Positions 35,221-44,413 of a stretch of DNA of 64,000 bases are shown here, piece by piece. Positions within the stretch are counted from its first letter, which is position 1. Each line of letters starts with the position of its first letter. The stretch comes from JADCRZ01 sp037718865 (GTDB lineage: Bacteria; Bacteroidota; Bacteroidia; Chitinophagales; Chitinophagaceae): assembly GCA_037718865.1 (NCBI GenBank), contig JBBJMP010000007.1:248001-312000 (forward strand), given 5' to 3'. The position numbers were made by a program, and so were the translations under genes. The notes below the pieces were generated by a model. The model was not told the origin of the DNA. It saw only the letters and a list, made by a program, of their open reading frames with translations, and ran no database searches.

Positions 35221-36630
35221 CTAAATTAAGCGCTTTTTCCAGGGACCTTTGATAGCGATGGTAATTCCCGGTTCCTGGATGTTAACAAAAAAAGTTTCTC
35301 CGGTTGGTGAAAATACACCTCCCGCAAACTCAGATGGATACCCGATATTTTCGGCAAACTTATAAAATTTACCTTCAGGTGTCACCCCTACGATAAATGG
35401 ATGGGGGTTGTCTTCGCATAAAATCAGGTCGCCCCAGGGCGAAACGGTCAGGTTGTCGCAAGACTTGACGATGTGATGATCGTTGGGTTCTATAAACAGT
35501 TCCAGCTTACCCGGAGATCTTTTTTCATCCACACTGCCTTCCTGCTTACCAGGTATATACCGGAATACCTGTCCCAGGGTCAACTTGCCACCATTCGTAC
35601 AGGCAAAATACAGTTCTCCTTTTCCAAACCAGATTCCTTCCCCCCTTGCGAAGCGGGCAGCTCCGTTGCTGAAACCTTGCTCCCGGAGGTTATCAAGCGG
35701 AGAATCGACCTGGTCGATATCAATCCATTCCACATCAAACAAAGTTCTGACAGGAAACCGGATAGTGTTCAGGCTTTCCCAATTGCGCGTGTCCATGCTT
35801 TTATGATCCTTAACAACGAGCGCCTGTAATTTACCTCCCTGGAGCAGATTCCTTTGCTTATCGGGCACATAACGGTAGAACAGGCCATCAGGCCTGTCTT
35901 CGGTGAGGTATACAATACTTGTCTGGGGATCGACCGCTACTGCTTCATGATTCATCCTTCCCATGTGTTTTATGGGAATAGCTTTACCCAGGCCGGCCTT
36001 ATCCGTTGCAGGAACTTCAAAGACGTAACCATGCTCTTTTTCTGATGTGGAATCACCGCCAGGCATGTGCGTTGACTCTTCACAGGAAAGCCAACTCTTC
36101 CAGGGTGTGACGCCGCCAGCACAATTGCGGGCAGTACCTCCAAGGCTAAGGAACTGTTTTACTACTTTACCGTTTATATGATCATACACAATCGTGGTAG
36201 TTCCTCCGAGTTCAGGAAGCCGGCCTTTTCCAGCATCATAAAGGCTGTCGGCATCCACCTTTGAAAGAAGTTTGTTATTAGGGCCGAAAGCTCCCTCCTC
36301 CGGGGTATTTGCGCTGTTCTCGTGGTTGCGGATAATAATGGTCTTGCCTTTAGATCCTGCAAATGTTCCCATCCCGTCTGCACGGCCTGGTACTATAAGC
36401 CCATCATCCATCCGGTCGCCTTTTTTAGAAATGACCTGATACGAAAAACCTTTTGGAAGATTAATTAGTCTGGCAGAGTCAGTTGCCAACGGCCCGAATC
36501 CTTCATTTAAATTTTCACTGGACCAGCTTCGAAATAAATGCGCATCAAGTTGATACAATCCAAAAAAGCCGAGGCCGACTATTCCTGAATTTTTTAAAAA
36601 CTGACGCCTTGAACCTGTCTTCTCCTTCAT
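35221..36630 (-). CDS. PhoX-type alkaline phosphatase (DUF839)
   Basis: 469 residues with a Tat signal (GSRRQFLKNSGIVGLGFFGL matches S-R-R-x-F-L-K). The body matches the PhoX/DUF839 propeller: GFSYQVISKKGDRMDDG, IIRNHEN, NCAGGVTPWKSWLSCEES (the conserved Cys-x-GG-x-TPW-x-TWL-x-CEE element), and NHEAVAVDPQTSIVYLTED. PhoX enzymes use iron and calcium to hydrolyse phosphate monoesters in the periplasm. Family members without all ligands also exist, so activity is inferred. Sits directly upstream of ppk1 on the same strand. Confidence 0.88.
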   Translation of the reverse strand: MKEKTGSRRQFLKNSGIVGLGFFGLYQLDAHLFRSWSSENLNEGFGPLATDSARLINLPKGFSYQVISKKGDRMDDGLIVPGRADGMGTFAGSKGKTIIIRNHENSANTPEEGAFGPNNKLLSKVDADSLYDAGKGRLPELGGTTTIVYDHINGKVVKQFLSLGGTARNCAGGVTPWKSWLSCEESTHMPGGDSTSEKEHGYVFEVPATDKAGLGKAIPIKHMGRMNHEAVAVDPQTSIVYLTEDRPDGLFYRYVPDKQRNLLQGGKLQALVVKDHKSMDTRNWESLNTIRFPVRTLFDVEWIDIDQVDSPLDNLREQGFSNGAARFARGEGIWFGKGELYFACTNGGKLTLGQVFRYIPGKQEGSVDEKRSPGKLELFIEPNDHHIVKSCDNLTVSPWGDLILCEDNPHPFIVGVTPEGKFYKFAENIGYPSEFAGGVFSPTGETFFVNIQEPGITIAIKGPWKKRLI

Positions 36631-36690
36631 TTGATCAACTGTTTAATAAATAATTTGCATTAAAATTGGCTATATACGCTCGTGTTAGAC

Positions 36691-39144
36691 TTAAAAACTT
36701 TCCTCGGAACCATCGGTTTTTTTAGGCTTAACCTGCTTTGATTGCCGGATCCGGTAATTGAAGGTAAGATTCAACTGCCGTCTGCGGGCCAGCACGTTTC
36801 CCTCAGTATAAAAGTTAGCTCCCTCCGCAATGGACCGCATCCTGCGGGAGTTAAATACATCCAGCACAGTAAAGTTAAGCGTGCCTTTTCCAAAAAAAAT
36901 ATCCTTACTTACGGAAAAATCAGTGTAATACAGTGATTTGCGTTTACCCTGCGCCGTTTTCTGTGGTGCTTCGTAGTTTGCCCTTAGCTGAAAGTCAATA
37001 TTTTCGGGTAGTGCAAACCGTGAGGTTTGCCGCACGAACCAGCTATACGTTGACGTCCGGTAGGTTTTGGCAATATTGCTTCCATCGATATCCGCATGAA
37101 AAAAATTCATATTCAGGTCCAGCTTCCACCAGGTGAATGGTGAATACGCGCTGATAAATTCAGCACCGAACGCTTTTTCCGATAACAGGTTTTCGGGCAT
37201 GGTCACTGAATTACCCCCGGCATCCACTTTCCGGATCCGGTCTATTTTATCAATGGTATTCCGGTAATAAATCGAAGATGACAATGATCCTTTATTAAAG
37301 CTTTTGAGATGCCCGATTTCCAGTACATCGCTGAATTCGGGATTGAGATCCGGGTTACCGCTGGAGAAATTACGGCTGTCTGAAAATGTCATGAAGGGGC
37401 TTAGGTCATTGTATACCGGCCTTCGGACTCTCCGGCTATAACTTAATTGAACGGCATTGTCTTCAGGTATGTCAAGTGACAGGTGTGCACTGGGAAACAG
37501 GTTCACGTAATTGCGCGGATTTACTTCTTTGGTTTCCTGAAGCGTGGTTTTAACATCTGTCCATTCGGCACGTAGCCCGGCCTGGTAGGATAATTTACCG
37601 GTCTTGTTTCCAATAATACCGTAGACAGCGTGAATATTTTCGTCGTATAAAAATATATTATACAGTCCGGGCAAAGGTGTGTATTGGCCCGAAGCGTTTT
37701 TTTCGCTTACGAGGTAATCATTCACCATGTTGCGGAAACTACTTCGAATGCCGGATTCAAATTTTCCTTCCTTGCCAACAGGTTGTACATAATCCAACTG
37801 CAATAACCATTGTTTTTCATATTCGTCGTTTGCCGAAGTCTGAACGATGCCTTTTGCACTGTTGGTGGTGCCGTCAGGTTTAAAATAATTTTGGGTAAAA
37901 AGCTGTTCCGAGCTTTCCCAATTGTCCAGGAACTTCACTTCTGCAATCAATTCCTGTCCCTTTGCCGCAAACGATTTTTTGTATACTAAGGAATATTCCG
38001 AGTTCGGTTCAATTTCATCTTCATCCTGCTTCCTGGTAATGATGCTTCTCAAATTAGACATGGAATTCAGATAGTCCTTGTAGACAATATCGGTTACACG
38101 GTTTACATCGCTGCGACGGAAAAGGTAAGAAGCGGTAAGTATACTTTTCTCCGTAAAATAATAATCCAGTCCGCCACGTATATTATTGTTAAACCCCCTT
38201 ATCACCGATCGATTATTTTGATCAAGGATAAATGTGGTGTCCTGGTGATACACTTCCTGGTATAAAGAACTTTGTGCGGGTTGTTTGCGAAAAGCAATAC
38301 CGTAATTGATAAAAAAATTAATCTTTTTATGACGGTAATTAAAATTGGCAGCCAACCCATAGTTGGCCGGATTCCCTGATGTGGCTTCGACAGAACCGTT
38401 AAACCCCTGCTTCTGGTCCTTCTTTAATATAATATTCAGTATGCCCGCCATTCCTTCGGCCTCGTAGCGCGCAGAAGGGTTTGTGATAATCTCCACCCGT
38501 TCAATCAAACTTCCTTGCAGCTGTTGCAGTCCGCTTCCTCCTTTAAAGCTTACCAGGCCAGAAGGCTTTCCATCGATCAGGATGCGCAAATTATCACTTC
38601 CCCTGAGTTTTATGTTTCCTTCTGGGTCTACTGAAACAGAAGGGATGTTGGTGAGAATGTCTATGGCTGAACCTCCGGCATTTGCGAGGTCAGTTCCTAC
38701 ATTAAATATCTTCTTGTCTAATGAAAGTTGCATCGAGCTCTTTTCTGCCTGCACTACCACCTCGTTCAACACGTTTGATGCATGCACCAGTTTTGTTGTT
38801 CCCAGGTCTATCGTCTGGCCTTCTTTTAATAATAGAATTTCCCCGGTTCTGTACGATGTGTATCCAATAAAATCGATTACTGCGTAATACCTGCCCAAAC
38901 CCGTCTCTATTGAAAACGTTCCGTCTTCTGCTGCCATAATTCCATTAACCAGTTTTTTGGCCTGACTGGTGAATACCCTGATGTTGGCAAAAGATAACGG
39001 CCCTGAAGATGTGGAATCCAGGATCCTCCCTTTCACTATTCCCTTACCTACGGACTGAGCTGAAAGTTTTCCATCCGGAAAGACAGGGAGAAAAAATATG
39101 GTTAACGGGATGAAGTAAAGTATGACTTGTCTGACACGATGCAT
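36691..39144 (-). CDS. TonB-dependent receptor, outer-membrane beta-barrel family
   Basis: 817 residues from ATG 39144 (MHRVRQVILYFIPLTIFFLP is the signal peptide); the longer frame to 39240 would be translated through a hairpin repeat and is rejected. Regulatory carboxypeptidase-like domain about 38-125 (KGRILDSTSSGPLSFANIRV), plug about 150-260 (AIDILTNIPSVSVDPEGNIKL, LIERVEIITNPSARYEAEG), then the barrel. Same family as the receptor at 3414-6056 and also outside the SusC group. Substrate unknown. The upstream neighbour is a 34-residue membrane peptide separated by hairpin 39201-39244. Confidence 0.9.
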   Translation of the reverse strand: MHRVRQVILYFIPLTIFFLPVFPDGKLSAQSVGKGIVKGRILDSTSSGPLSFANIRVFTSQAKKLVNGIMAAEDGTFSIETGLGRYYAVIDFIGYTSYRTGEILLLKEGQTIDLGTTKLVHASNVLNEVVVQAEKSSMQLSLDKKIFNVGTDLANAGGSAIDILTNIPSVSVDPEGNIKLRGSDNLRILIDGKPSGLVSFKGGSGLQQLQGSLIERVEIITNPSARYEAEGMAGILNIILKKDQKQGFNGSVEATSGNPANYGLAANFNYRHKKINFFINYGIAFRKQPAQSSLYQEVYHQDTTFILDQNNRSVIRGFNNNIRGGLDYYFTEKSILTASYLFRRSDVNRVTDIVYKDYLNSMSNLRSIITRKQDEDEIEPNSEYSLVYKKSFAAKGQELIAEVKFLDNWESSEQLFTQNYFKPDGTTNSAKGIVQTSANDEYEKQWLLQLDYVQPVGKEGKFESGIRSSFRNMVNDYLVSEKNASGQYTPLPGLYNIFLYDENIHAVYGIIGNKTGKLSYQAGLRAEWTDVKTTLQETKEVNPRNYVNLFPSAHLSLDIPEDNAVQLSYSRRVRRPVYNDLSPFMTFSDSRNFSSGNPDLNPEFSDVLEIGHLKSFNKGSLSSSIYYRNTIDKIDRIRKVDAGGNSVTMPENLLSEKAFGAEFISAYSPFTWWKLDLNMNFFHADIDGSNIAKTYRTSTYSWFVRQTSRFALPENIDFQLRANYEAPQKTAQGKRKSLYYTDFSVSKDIFFGKGTLNFTVLDVFNSRRMRSIAEGANFYTEGNVLARRRQLNLTFNYRIRQSKQVKPKKTDGSEESF

Positions 39145-39200
39145 GTTTATACAGATAAAAGTGACCTTTACGGAAAACCAAATGTATACTAATTCATTGC

Positions 39201-39244
39201 CTTCGTGCAAGTGGTTGGTGGAAACACCAACCACTTGCACGAAG
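39201..39244. repeat. family B hairpin repeat, copy 2 (long arms)
   Basis: CTTCGTGCAAGTGGTTGGTG, loop GAAA, then the exact reverse complement: 20-bp perfect arms. The inner 10 bp are identical to copy 1 at 32847-32870. In plus-strand RNA the loop would be a GNRA-type GAAA tetraloop. No U-run on either side, so not a standard terminator. Confidence 0.9.
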
Positions 39245-39259
39245 ATCGTTGATAGTAAA

Positions 39260-39364
39260 TCATTCCAGCGATTCTGCAGATGTGTTTACCTGATCAGCGA
39301 GATAAAGGAATACAATAGCTCCTATAATTCCTGTAATAACAGCGGTAATGAGTATGCCTTTCAT
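39260..39364 (-). CDS. 34-residue single-span membrane peptide
   Basis: ATG 39364 to TGA 39260, 35 codons. The product begins MKGILITAVITGIIGAIVFL, a Gly/Ala/Ile/Val-rich transmembrane helix, followed by a short polar acidic tail (...YLADQV...SAESLE). The layout resembles the helix of YtxH-type or other Bacteroidota small membrane proteins. It lies between a terminator (39430-39456) and hairpin 39201-39244, so it would be a transcript of its own or the leader gene of the receptor downstream. No function can be assigned. It could also be chance, but codon content and the clean helix argue against that. Confidence 0.5.
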   Translation of the reverse strand: MKGILITAVITGIIGAIVFLYLADQVNTSAESLE

Positions 39365-39429
39365 AAAAATAATTATTTATTGGTGCAAGTTATGTACGAT
39401 TTACTACAATGCGAGACAAGGGATACACG

Positions 39430-39456
39430 AAAAAAGCGGCAATTAAGCCGCTTTTT
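39430..39456. terminator. bidirectional intrinsic terminator
   Basis: AAAAAAGCGGC-AATTAA-GCCGCTTTTT, perfect stem with U-runs on both strands, 28 bases after the DUF4142 stop. Confidence 0.9.
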
Positions 39457-39484
39457 CTGAGTTTCATGGTTAAGCTGTTATTCT

Positions 39485-40654
39485 TCAATTATTATTACTT
39501 GTCGTACTATTTGTTCTTGTTCCTGCATTCATCCTGGATAGCAGGTCCCTATGACTCCTGATCTTTGGAATTGCACTGGTAACAATCGCTTTAAGATCTG
39601 AATCAGTAATGGAGGCAGAAGCCGAAGTTAGTTCTGCGAGCTTTGCGTCATGCATACTCAGCATCTGGGTGATCCACATCTTGTCAAAGTCAGCACCGTT
39701 AGCATTTCTTAAAGAAGACATTCCCTGCATTCCGGGATGATGCTGATGTTGATTTTGTTGGTTTGAGCTGCCTGCACCTGTTGTTCCGCTAATTGTACCC
39801 GATGTACCTGTCGCTCCTGTAACTGGTATTCCTGTAACTGGTGTTCCTGTACCTGTTGTTCCTGTACCTGTTGTTCCTAATACTACTGCTCCTGTTCCGG
39901 TATTAACGGTTCCACTGGTTCCGGTCGTACCTGCTCCCGTTGTTCCAGTTCCTATAGTATTTGCACCGGTTGCTCCTGTAGTAGCTTTATCTGTTGTGCC
40001 TGAACCAATTGTCCCCGCATTATTTACTGACCCTGGTGTTCCTGATCCGGTTGTCCCGGATCCGGTTGTCTCCGATCCTATCCTTTTCGTTCCGCTGGTA
40101 CCCATTCCGGTGGTTCCCATTGTTCCTGTTGTTCCTGTCGTTCCTGAATTGATCGTAGTGTTATTTCCCGTTCCTGTCGTTCCTGAGGTTGATCTGTTCG
40201 TTCCGGTTGTTCCAATTGTTCCAACTGAACCTGTAGAACCAGTTGTTGCAGATCCGATTGTACCTGTGGTACCCGTACCCGTGGTTCCTGTTCCTGAATT
40301 ACCCATTCCTGAAGTAACTGTACCGTTTGCGTTCATTCCCGGCATATTGTTTTTGGTTCCCACGCGCCTTAGGTCATTTAACATCTCGGTGTGGTCAGTG
40401 ACCATCTGCTGGGCTGCCTGTTTTACCAACGGATTTGTACTACGGTCAATGCCTAACTGCGACAATTCAATTTCCATCATGTTATCACGGATGCCCTTTC
40501 CTATGAAACCGGTATCTGCCGTGCTGCCAGCAGTTCTTGCTATTGATGCGTTGCTTACGGAACCAGAGGTATTCTGAGCATTTACTATCGTACAGGTGGA
40601 TATCGTAAATAATGTCGTTGCCAATACCTGAGGCAGGCTTTTAAATGTGTTCAT
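39485..40654 (-). CDS. DUF4142 protein split by a Gly/Thr-rich insertion
   Basis: 389 residues from ATG 40654 (MNTFKSLPQVLATTLFTIST signal peptide). Residues about 46-102 (DTGFIGKGIRDNMMEIELSQ, VKQAAQQMVTDHTEMLNDL) and about 318-385 (DFDKMWITQMLSMHDAKLAE, IPKIRSHRDLLSRM) are the two halves of a DUF4142 four-helix ferritin-like domain, a family often secreted and stress-linked, of unknown activity. Between them lie about 200 residues of GTTGTG-type low-complexity sequence, with a small His patch (HQHHPGM). DUF4142 proteins usually have only a short link at this place. The DNA is a degenerate repeat of GGTACAGGAACA type, so length variation is likely. Signal peptide implies export. Confidence 0.8.
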   Translation of the reverse strand: MNTFKSLPQVLATTLFTISTCTIVNAQNTSGSVSNASIARTAGSTADTGFIGKGIRDNMMEIELSQLGIDRSTNPLVKQAAQQMVTDHTEMLNDLRRVGTKNNMPGMNANGTVTSGMGNSGTGTTGTGTTGTIGSATTGSTGSVGTIGTTGTNRSTSGTTGTGNNTTINSGTTGTTGTMGTTGMGTSGTKRIGSETTGSGTTGSGTPGSVNNAGTIGSGTTDKATTGATGANTIGTGTTGAGTTGTSGTVNTGTGAVVLGTTGTGTTGTGTPVTGIPVTGATGTSGTISGTTGAGSSNQQNQHQHHPGMQGMSSLRNANGADFDKMWITQMLSMHDAKLAELTSASASITDSDLKAIVTSAIPKIRSHRDLLSRMNAGTRTNSTTSNNN

Positions 40655-40884
40655 ACTTTTACACTTTTTCTTAATGAATGTCAATATTGCACCATAAAAC
40701 CTAAATACTGATTCTTTCGTGGTTTTAACCGGTTCTTTAGGAAGGTCTTAACAATGTCTTACAAAATATATTGCTTTTCAACCTATATGTTAGGCGACCG
40801 GCAATTAACCGATTAAATGATTCAGGTGCTTTGGGAACTGTAAGTGTGGAACCATTCTTTCCTGGCATCTCATTGTCAAAATTG

Positions 40885-42906
40885 TCAAACTGTATGGCTA
40901 TGATTCTTCATTACTAAAGCCGTTCTGTTGGTCAGGTATACACTCAGACGTTGATTTTCATCTGTTGGATAATCAATGGTGTCATCCACTCGGTCAAATC
41001 CTCCAAACCCGCTTTTGTCTGAGTTAAGTACAATCTTAAAAGTACCTTTTTGAGGTGCCCAAAACTGGTATCCGAAAATCGAATTATCCGGGCTGAAATT
41101 AAAAATAAAAATCAGGTTGTTCCGCTCAAAGATGATCACTTTGTTAGTTGAATCTATATTGATCAGTGTTGCGCCTGATGAAGCCAAAACCTTACCTGCC
41201 TTTATGGTGTTGATCATTGCTTTGTCCCAGTCAGACAGGTACTTATACTTAAGATCCTGGTTATCCACCAAAGACCATTGTCTTCTTGCGTATTTGTAAC
41301 TCCAGTTATTTCCTTCCCGGGGAAAATCGATCCACTCGGGATGTCCGAATTCATTACCGATGAAATTAAGGTAACCTTCGCCGCCGAGACTAATCGTGAA
41401 CAGGCGAAGCATCTTATGCAAAGCAATACCACGGTCAATGATCAGATTAGGGTCGTCAACCTTCATGTGGAAATACATTTCCTTATCCATTAACCAGAAG
41501 GCAATGGTTTTATCCCCTACCATTGCCTGGTCGTGCGATTCAGCATAGGCTATGGTTTTCTCTTTATAACGCCGGTTACCCAACACATTCCACATTTCAT
41601 TTAAATCCCATTCTTCGTCTGATTTATGCTTTAAAATTTTTATCCAGTAATCCGGTATTCCCATACCCAACCTGTAATCGAAGCCGCATCCGCCTTCTTC
41701 CGGCCGCCTGCACAATCCCGGCATTCCACTTACGTCTTCTGCAATCGAGATGCTGTCTTTTTTATACTGATGAATCACTTCATTGGATAACTGCATGTAG
41801 GTCACGGCATCCCAATCCACACCATCCTTGAAGTACTTGTCGTAATGGTCAAAGGAAGTGAATCCGTGGTGGAAGTAAAGCATCGAAGTGACCCCATCAA
41901 AGCGGTAACCGTCGAAGTGAAACTCGTCCAACCAGTATCTAGTATTGGAAAGAAGGAATTTCTTTACTTCCCATTTTCCATAATCAAATAGTTTTGAATC
42001 CCATCCTTCATGATAACCTCTTCCGCCCGGATGGAAATACTGGTGGTCGCTTCCGTCAAATTCATTCAGCCCTTCGGCGAGATTTTTCACGGCATGGGAG
42101 TGAACAATATCCATGATCATTGTGATACCTATGTTGTGAGCCTTATTGATCAGATATTTCAGATCTTCCGGTGTGCCAAACCGCGACGTAGGACAAAAAA
42201 AATTGGAGACATGATATCCAAAAGACCCGTAATAAGGATGCTCCTGGACCGCCATCATTTGAATGGCGTTGTATCCCCCTTCCTTTATTCTTAGTAATGT
42301 TTCATCCGCAAATTGCCTATAAGTGCCAACCCCTTCGAATTCCTGCGCCATCCCTATATGGCATTCATAAATAATAGGCTGCTGCAAATTTTCTGCGGGG
42401 TTAAAGTTGTCGTCGGTCCAGGCAAAAGGCTCTTCAGGAAACCATAGCTGACCGGAAAAATCATACGTGACGGGGTCCTGAATCACTCTCCGAATGTAGG
42501 CAGGAATACGATCTTGCGAGCCATTATCGCCGTGTATAATAACTTTGACTTTGCTGCCATGTACGAAAGATCTTTTATATTCTTCCAAAGGAAGAAATAT
42601 TTCCCAGTCTCCCCGGCTGTTTCTTTCCAGCTTATGTTTAGTTTTATCCCATTCATTAAAGTCTCCTGCAAGGTATAGTTCATATGCCCTCGGGGCCCAT
42701 TCCCTGTAAGTCCATCCGTTTTTGGCAGCATCAAAGTTGATACCGTAATATTCATAGGCCTTTGAGAAATTGAGCAAACTTCCTTCCGCATCTTCAATTT
42801 CTTTGCGTGCTTTTCTAAAACGCTCAAATCTTTCATGAACGTCATAAACGTATGGATTCAACCAGGGATCTTCCTGAATGATGGCTAGTTTTTCTACTTG
42901 ATTCAC
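40885..42906 (-). CDS. glgB: 1,4-alpha-glucan branching enzyme (GH13)
   Basis: 673 residues. N-terminal CBM48 (GWTYREWAPRAYELYLAGDF), GH13 barrel with nucleophile D337 (FDGYRFDGVTS) and acid/base E390 (SIAEDVSGMP), MDIVHSHAVKN, SYHVSNFF-type regions (GSFGYHVSNFFCPTSRFG) and ESHDQAMVGDK; C-terminal all-beta domain. Length and motifs fit the eukaryotic-like branch of the family (GH13_8) rather than the ~730-residue bacterial GlgB. Cuts alpha-1,4 chains and rejoins them as alpha-1,6 branches in glycogen. No other glycogen gene lies in the window. Divergent from the 43065 gene. Confidence 0.93.
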   Translation of the reverse strand: MNQVEKLAIIQEDPWLNPYVYDVHERFERFRKARKEIEDAEGSLLNFSKAYEYYGINFDAAKNGWTYREWAPRAYELYLAGDFNEWDKTKHKLERNSRGDWEIFLPLEEYKRSFVHGSKVKVIIHGDNGSQDRIPAYIRRVIQDPVTYDFSGQLWFPEEPFAWTDDNFNPAENLQQPIIYECHIGMAQEFEGVGTYRQFADETLLRIKEGGYNAIQMMAVQEHPYYGSFGYHVSNFFCPTSRFGTPEDLKYLINKAHNIGITMIMDIVHSHAVKNLAEGLNEFDGSDHQYFHPGGRGYHEGWDSKLFDYGKWEVKKFLLSNTRYWLDEFHFDGYRFDGVTSMLYFHHGFTSFDHYDKYFKDGVDWDAVTYMQLSNEVIHQYKKDSISIAEDVSGMPGLCRRPEEGGCGFDYRLGMGIPDYWIKILKHKSDEEWDLNEMWNVLGNRRYKEKTIAYAESHDQAMVGDKTIAFWLMDKEMYFHMKVDDPNLIIDRGIALHKMLRLFTISLGGEGYLNFIGNEFGHPEWIDFPREGNNWSYKYARRQWSLVDNQDLKYKYLSDWDKAMINTIKAGKVLASSGATLINIDSTNKVIIFERNNLIFIFNFSPDNSIFGYQFWAPQKGTFKIVLNSDKSGFGGFDRVDDTIDYPTDENQRLSVYLTNRTALVMKNHSHTV

Positions 42907-43064
42907 AAAATATACTTAAGTAGTGAAACAACTAAGATAACAAGCTTTGTATAATATGCAATTTTTTTCCTGAAACCGAAGCAAAATAAAAAGAATGATT
43001 ATTTTTACGATACTGCATCGTGCCGGAAATCAACGAAATATTCATTACTACCCATTTACTTAAC

Positions 43065-44111
43065 ATGAAATCAGTTTTACTCGGCCTATTGGCTTTACAG
43101 GTTCATTTTTCTTCCGGTCAGATCTTACTTGCAAAAGAAAAAGTATTTAATCCAAAAAAGTATGATTCTTACTCAGTTAGTTTAGGCACCGCTGATTCCG
43201 GCTCTATTTTATTGAAAGGTATCCACAGCATCGATATCATTGATGCCCGGGCGGATACGTTTGCCCTGGGCTACATGAAAAAAGGCCTTCTTAGAAACTA
43301 TAAAAAAATTCAGTTTCAGTCGCCGGGCCTGCAGGAACTTACTGTCTTTAGTAACAGTTTGATCATTCCGGATACAACCCATTCCTCATTTGCCCTTCTT
43401 CTCGTTGTTAAAGAACTGTGGGCAAGTGAAGAGGACACCGACCGGGACCCTGAAGACAAAATGAACGATTTCAATGAAAGACTGTTTCCTACCAGCGATG
43501 TTAAGGTAAGATTCGAATTTTACCTCCGGGAAGCTGAAAGGTATTTTGCCATCTGCAGGTTTGATACTGTTTTATTGAGAACCCTTCCCTTAAAAACGTA
43601 TGCAGCCGAATATATCAAAACTGCGGTGACGCTGGGCCTGAAAAAGGTTGCCCGTTACAACTTTACAAACATCAGTAAAACAAAAACACCAGCTGCCATG
43701 AGTGCCATACTGAACTACAATAACAGCAGATTCAGGCTTCCCATATTAAATGATACGTCTTTAAAAAAGGGTGTTTATCTTTCTTTTGAAGAGTTTAAAA
43801 ACAACAACCCTTCCATAACCGAATTTGAAATAAAAAGAGGCAAATTGGGAGATGCCTTGTATATCAGATCAGACGATGGCAAATGGGTAGTCAGCAGATC
43901 GGTATGGGGATATAGTGAGGAAAATAAGGCTTTTATTAAATCCGGCGATAACTATTATCAGTTACACCGGATTGGAAACGCATACTATTTCAACGGTTCC
44001 AGGGAAATAACGCGTTATGACTATTACAAAAGCAGGGGAAGTAAAGAAACAAGATATATTAACCTGCTATCGCCGCTAAAACTTGATATTGAAACAGGTA
44101 ATGTTTACTGA
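43065..44111 (+). CDS. secreted protein of unknown function
   Basis: 348 residues from ATG 43065 (MKSVLLGLLALQVHFSSGQ, a clear signal peptide); the GTG at 43020 is rejected because it would bury the signal. Residues about 30-210 look like a beta-rich domain with an acidic patch (WASEEDTDRDPEDKMNDFNE); about 225-345 is a second part (FEEFKNNNPSITEFEIKRGK, YQLHRIGNAYYFNGS). I do not recognise a named family. No T9SS tail or lipobox, so probably periplasmic. Standing alone between divergent glgB and a doubtful minus-strand frame. Confidence 0.75.
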   Translation: MKSVLLGLLALQVHFSSGQILLAKEKVFNPKKYDSYSVSLGTADSGSILLKGIHSIDIIDARADTFALGYMKKGLLRNYKKIQFQSPGLQELTVFSNSLIIPDTTHSSFALLLVVKELWASEEDTDRDPEDKMNDFNERLFPTSDVKVRFEFYLREAERYFAICRFDTVLLRTLPLKTYAAEYIKTAVTLGLKKVARYNFTNISKTKTPAAMSAILNYNNSRFRLPILNDTSLKKGVYLSFEEFKNNNPSITEFEIKRGKLGDALYIRSDDGKWVVSRSVWGYSEENKAFIKSGDNYYQLHRIGNAYYFNGSREITRYDYYKSRGSKETRYINLLSPLKLDIETGNVY

Positions 44112-44383
44112 TCTATTTTTGTTACTGTTATCTCATCATCCAGCAAACACACGATATCCGTCTTCCACTTTTCCGGATCGGGCTCTTTCTCAGGGTCGTT
44201 GATGTAAAACTCCACCCGTACATTAAAGACTTCAGCGGTGCAAATCCGACAAATTATAAGGTCGTATGCGACAAGTTTGCAGAGTGCCCACAATGGTGAT
44301 CCAGATTTTGGACTTGCGATTTGCCAGCAACAATATAAATATGCGTAACTTAGTAGACAGGCTACATTGTAATGGATAACCAT
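44105..44383 (-). pseudogene. possible gene remnant (unknown)
   Basis: 92-codon frame overlapping the end of the previous plus-strand gene by 7 bases. The C-terminal 40 residues (VEFYINDPEKEPDPEKWKTD ... DDEITVTKI) look like natural protein, while the first half is Cys/Tyr-rich and unconvincing. Best read as the tail of a degraded gene or as a chance frame. Confidence 0.25.
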
Positions 44384-44413
44384 AATAATAATTAATCATA
44401 AAGGGGAAAGCAT

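Noticed and set aside
39145..39240. Extended N-terminus of the receptor starting at 39240
   Set aside because: It would be translated through the arm of the family B hairpin and push the signal peptide inside the protein.
39996..40577. 193-codon Pro/Val-repeat frame antisense to the DUF4142 gene
   Set aside because: A shadow of the GTTGTG-type coding repeat; the repetitive composition comes from the reverse complement of Gly/Thr codons.
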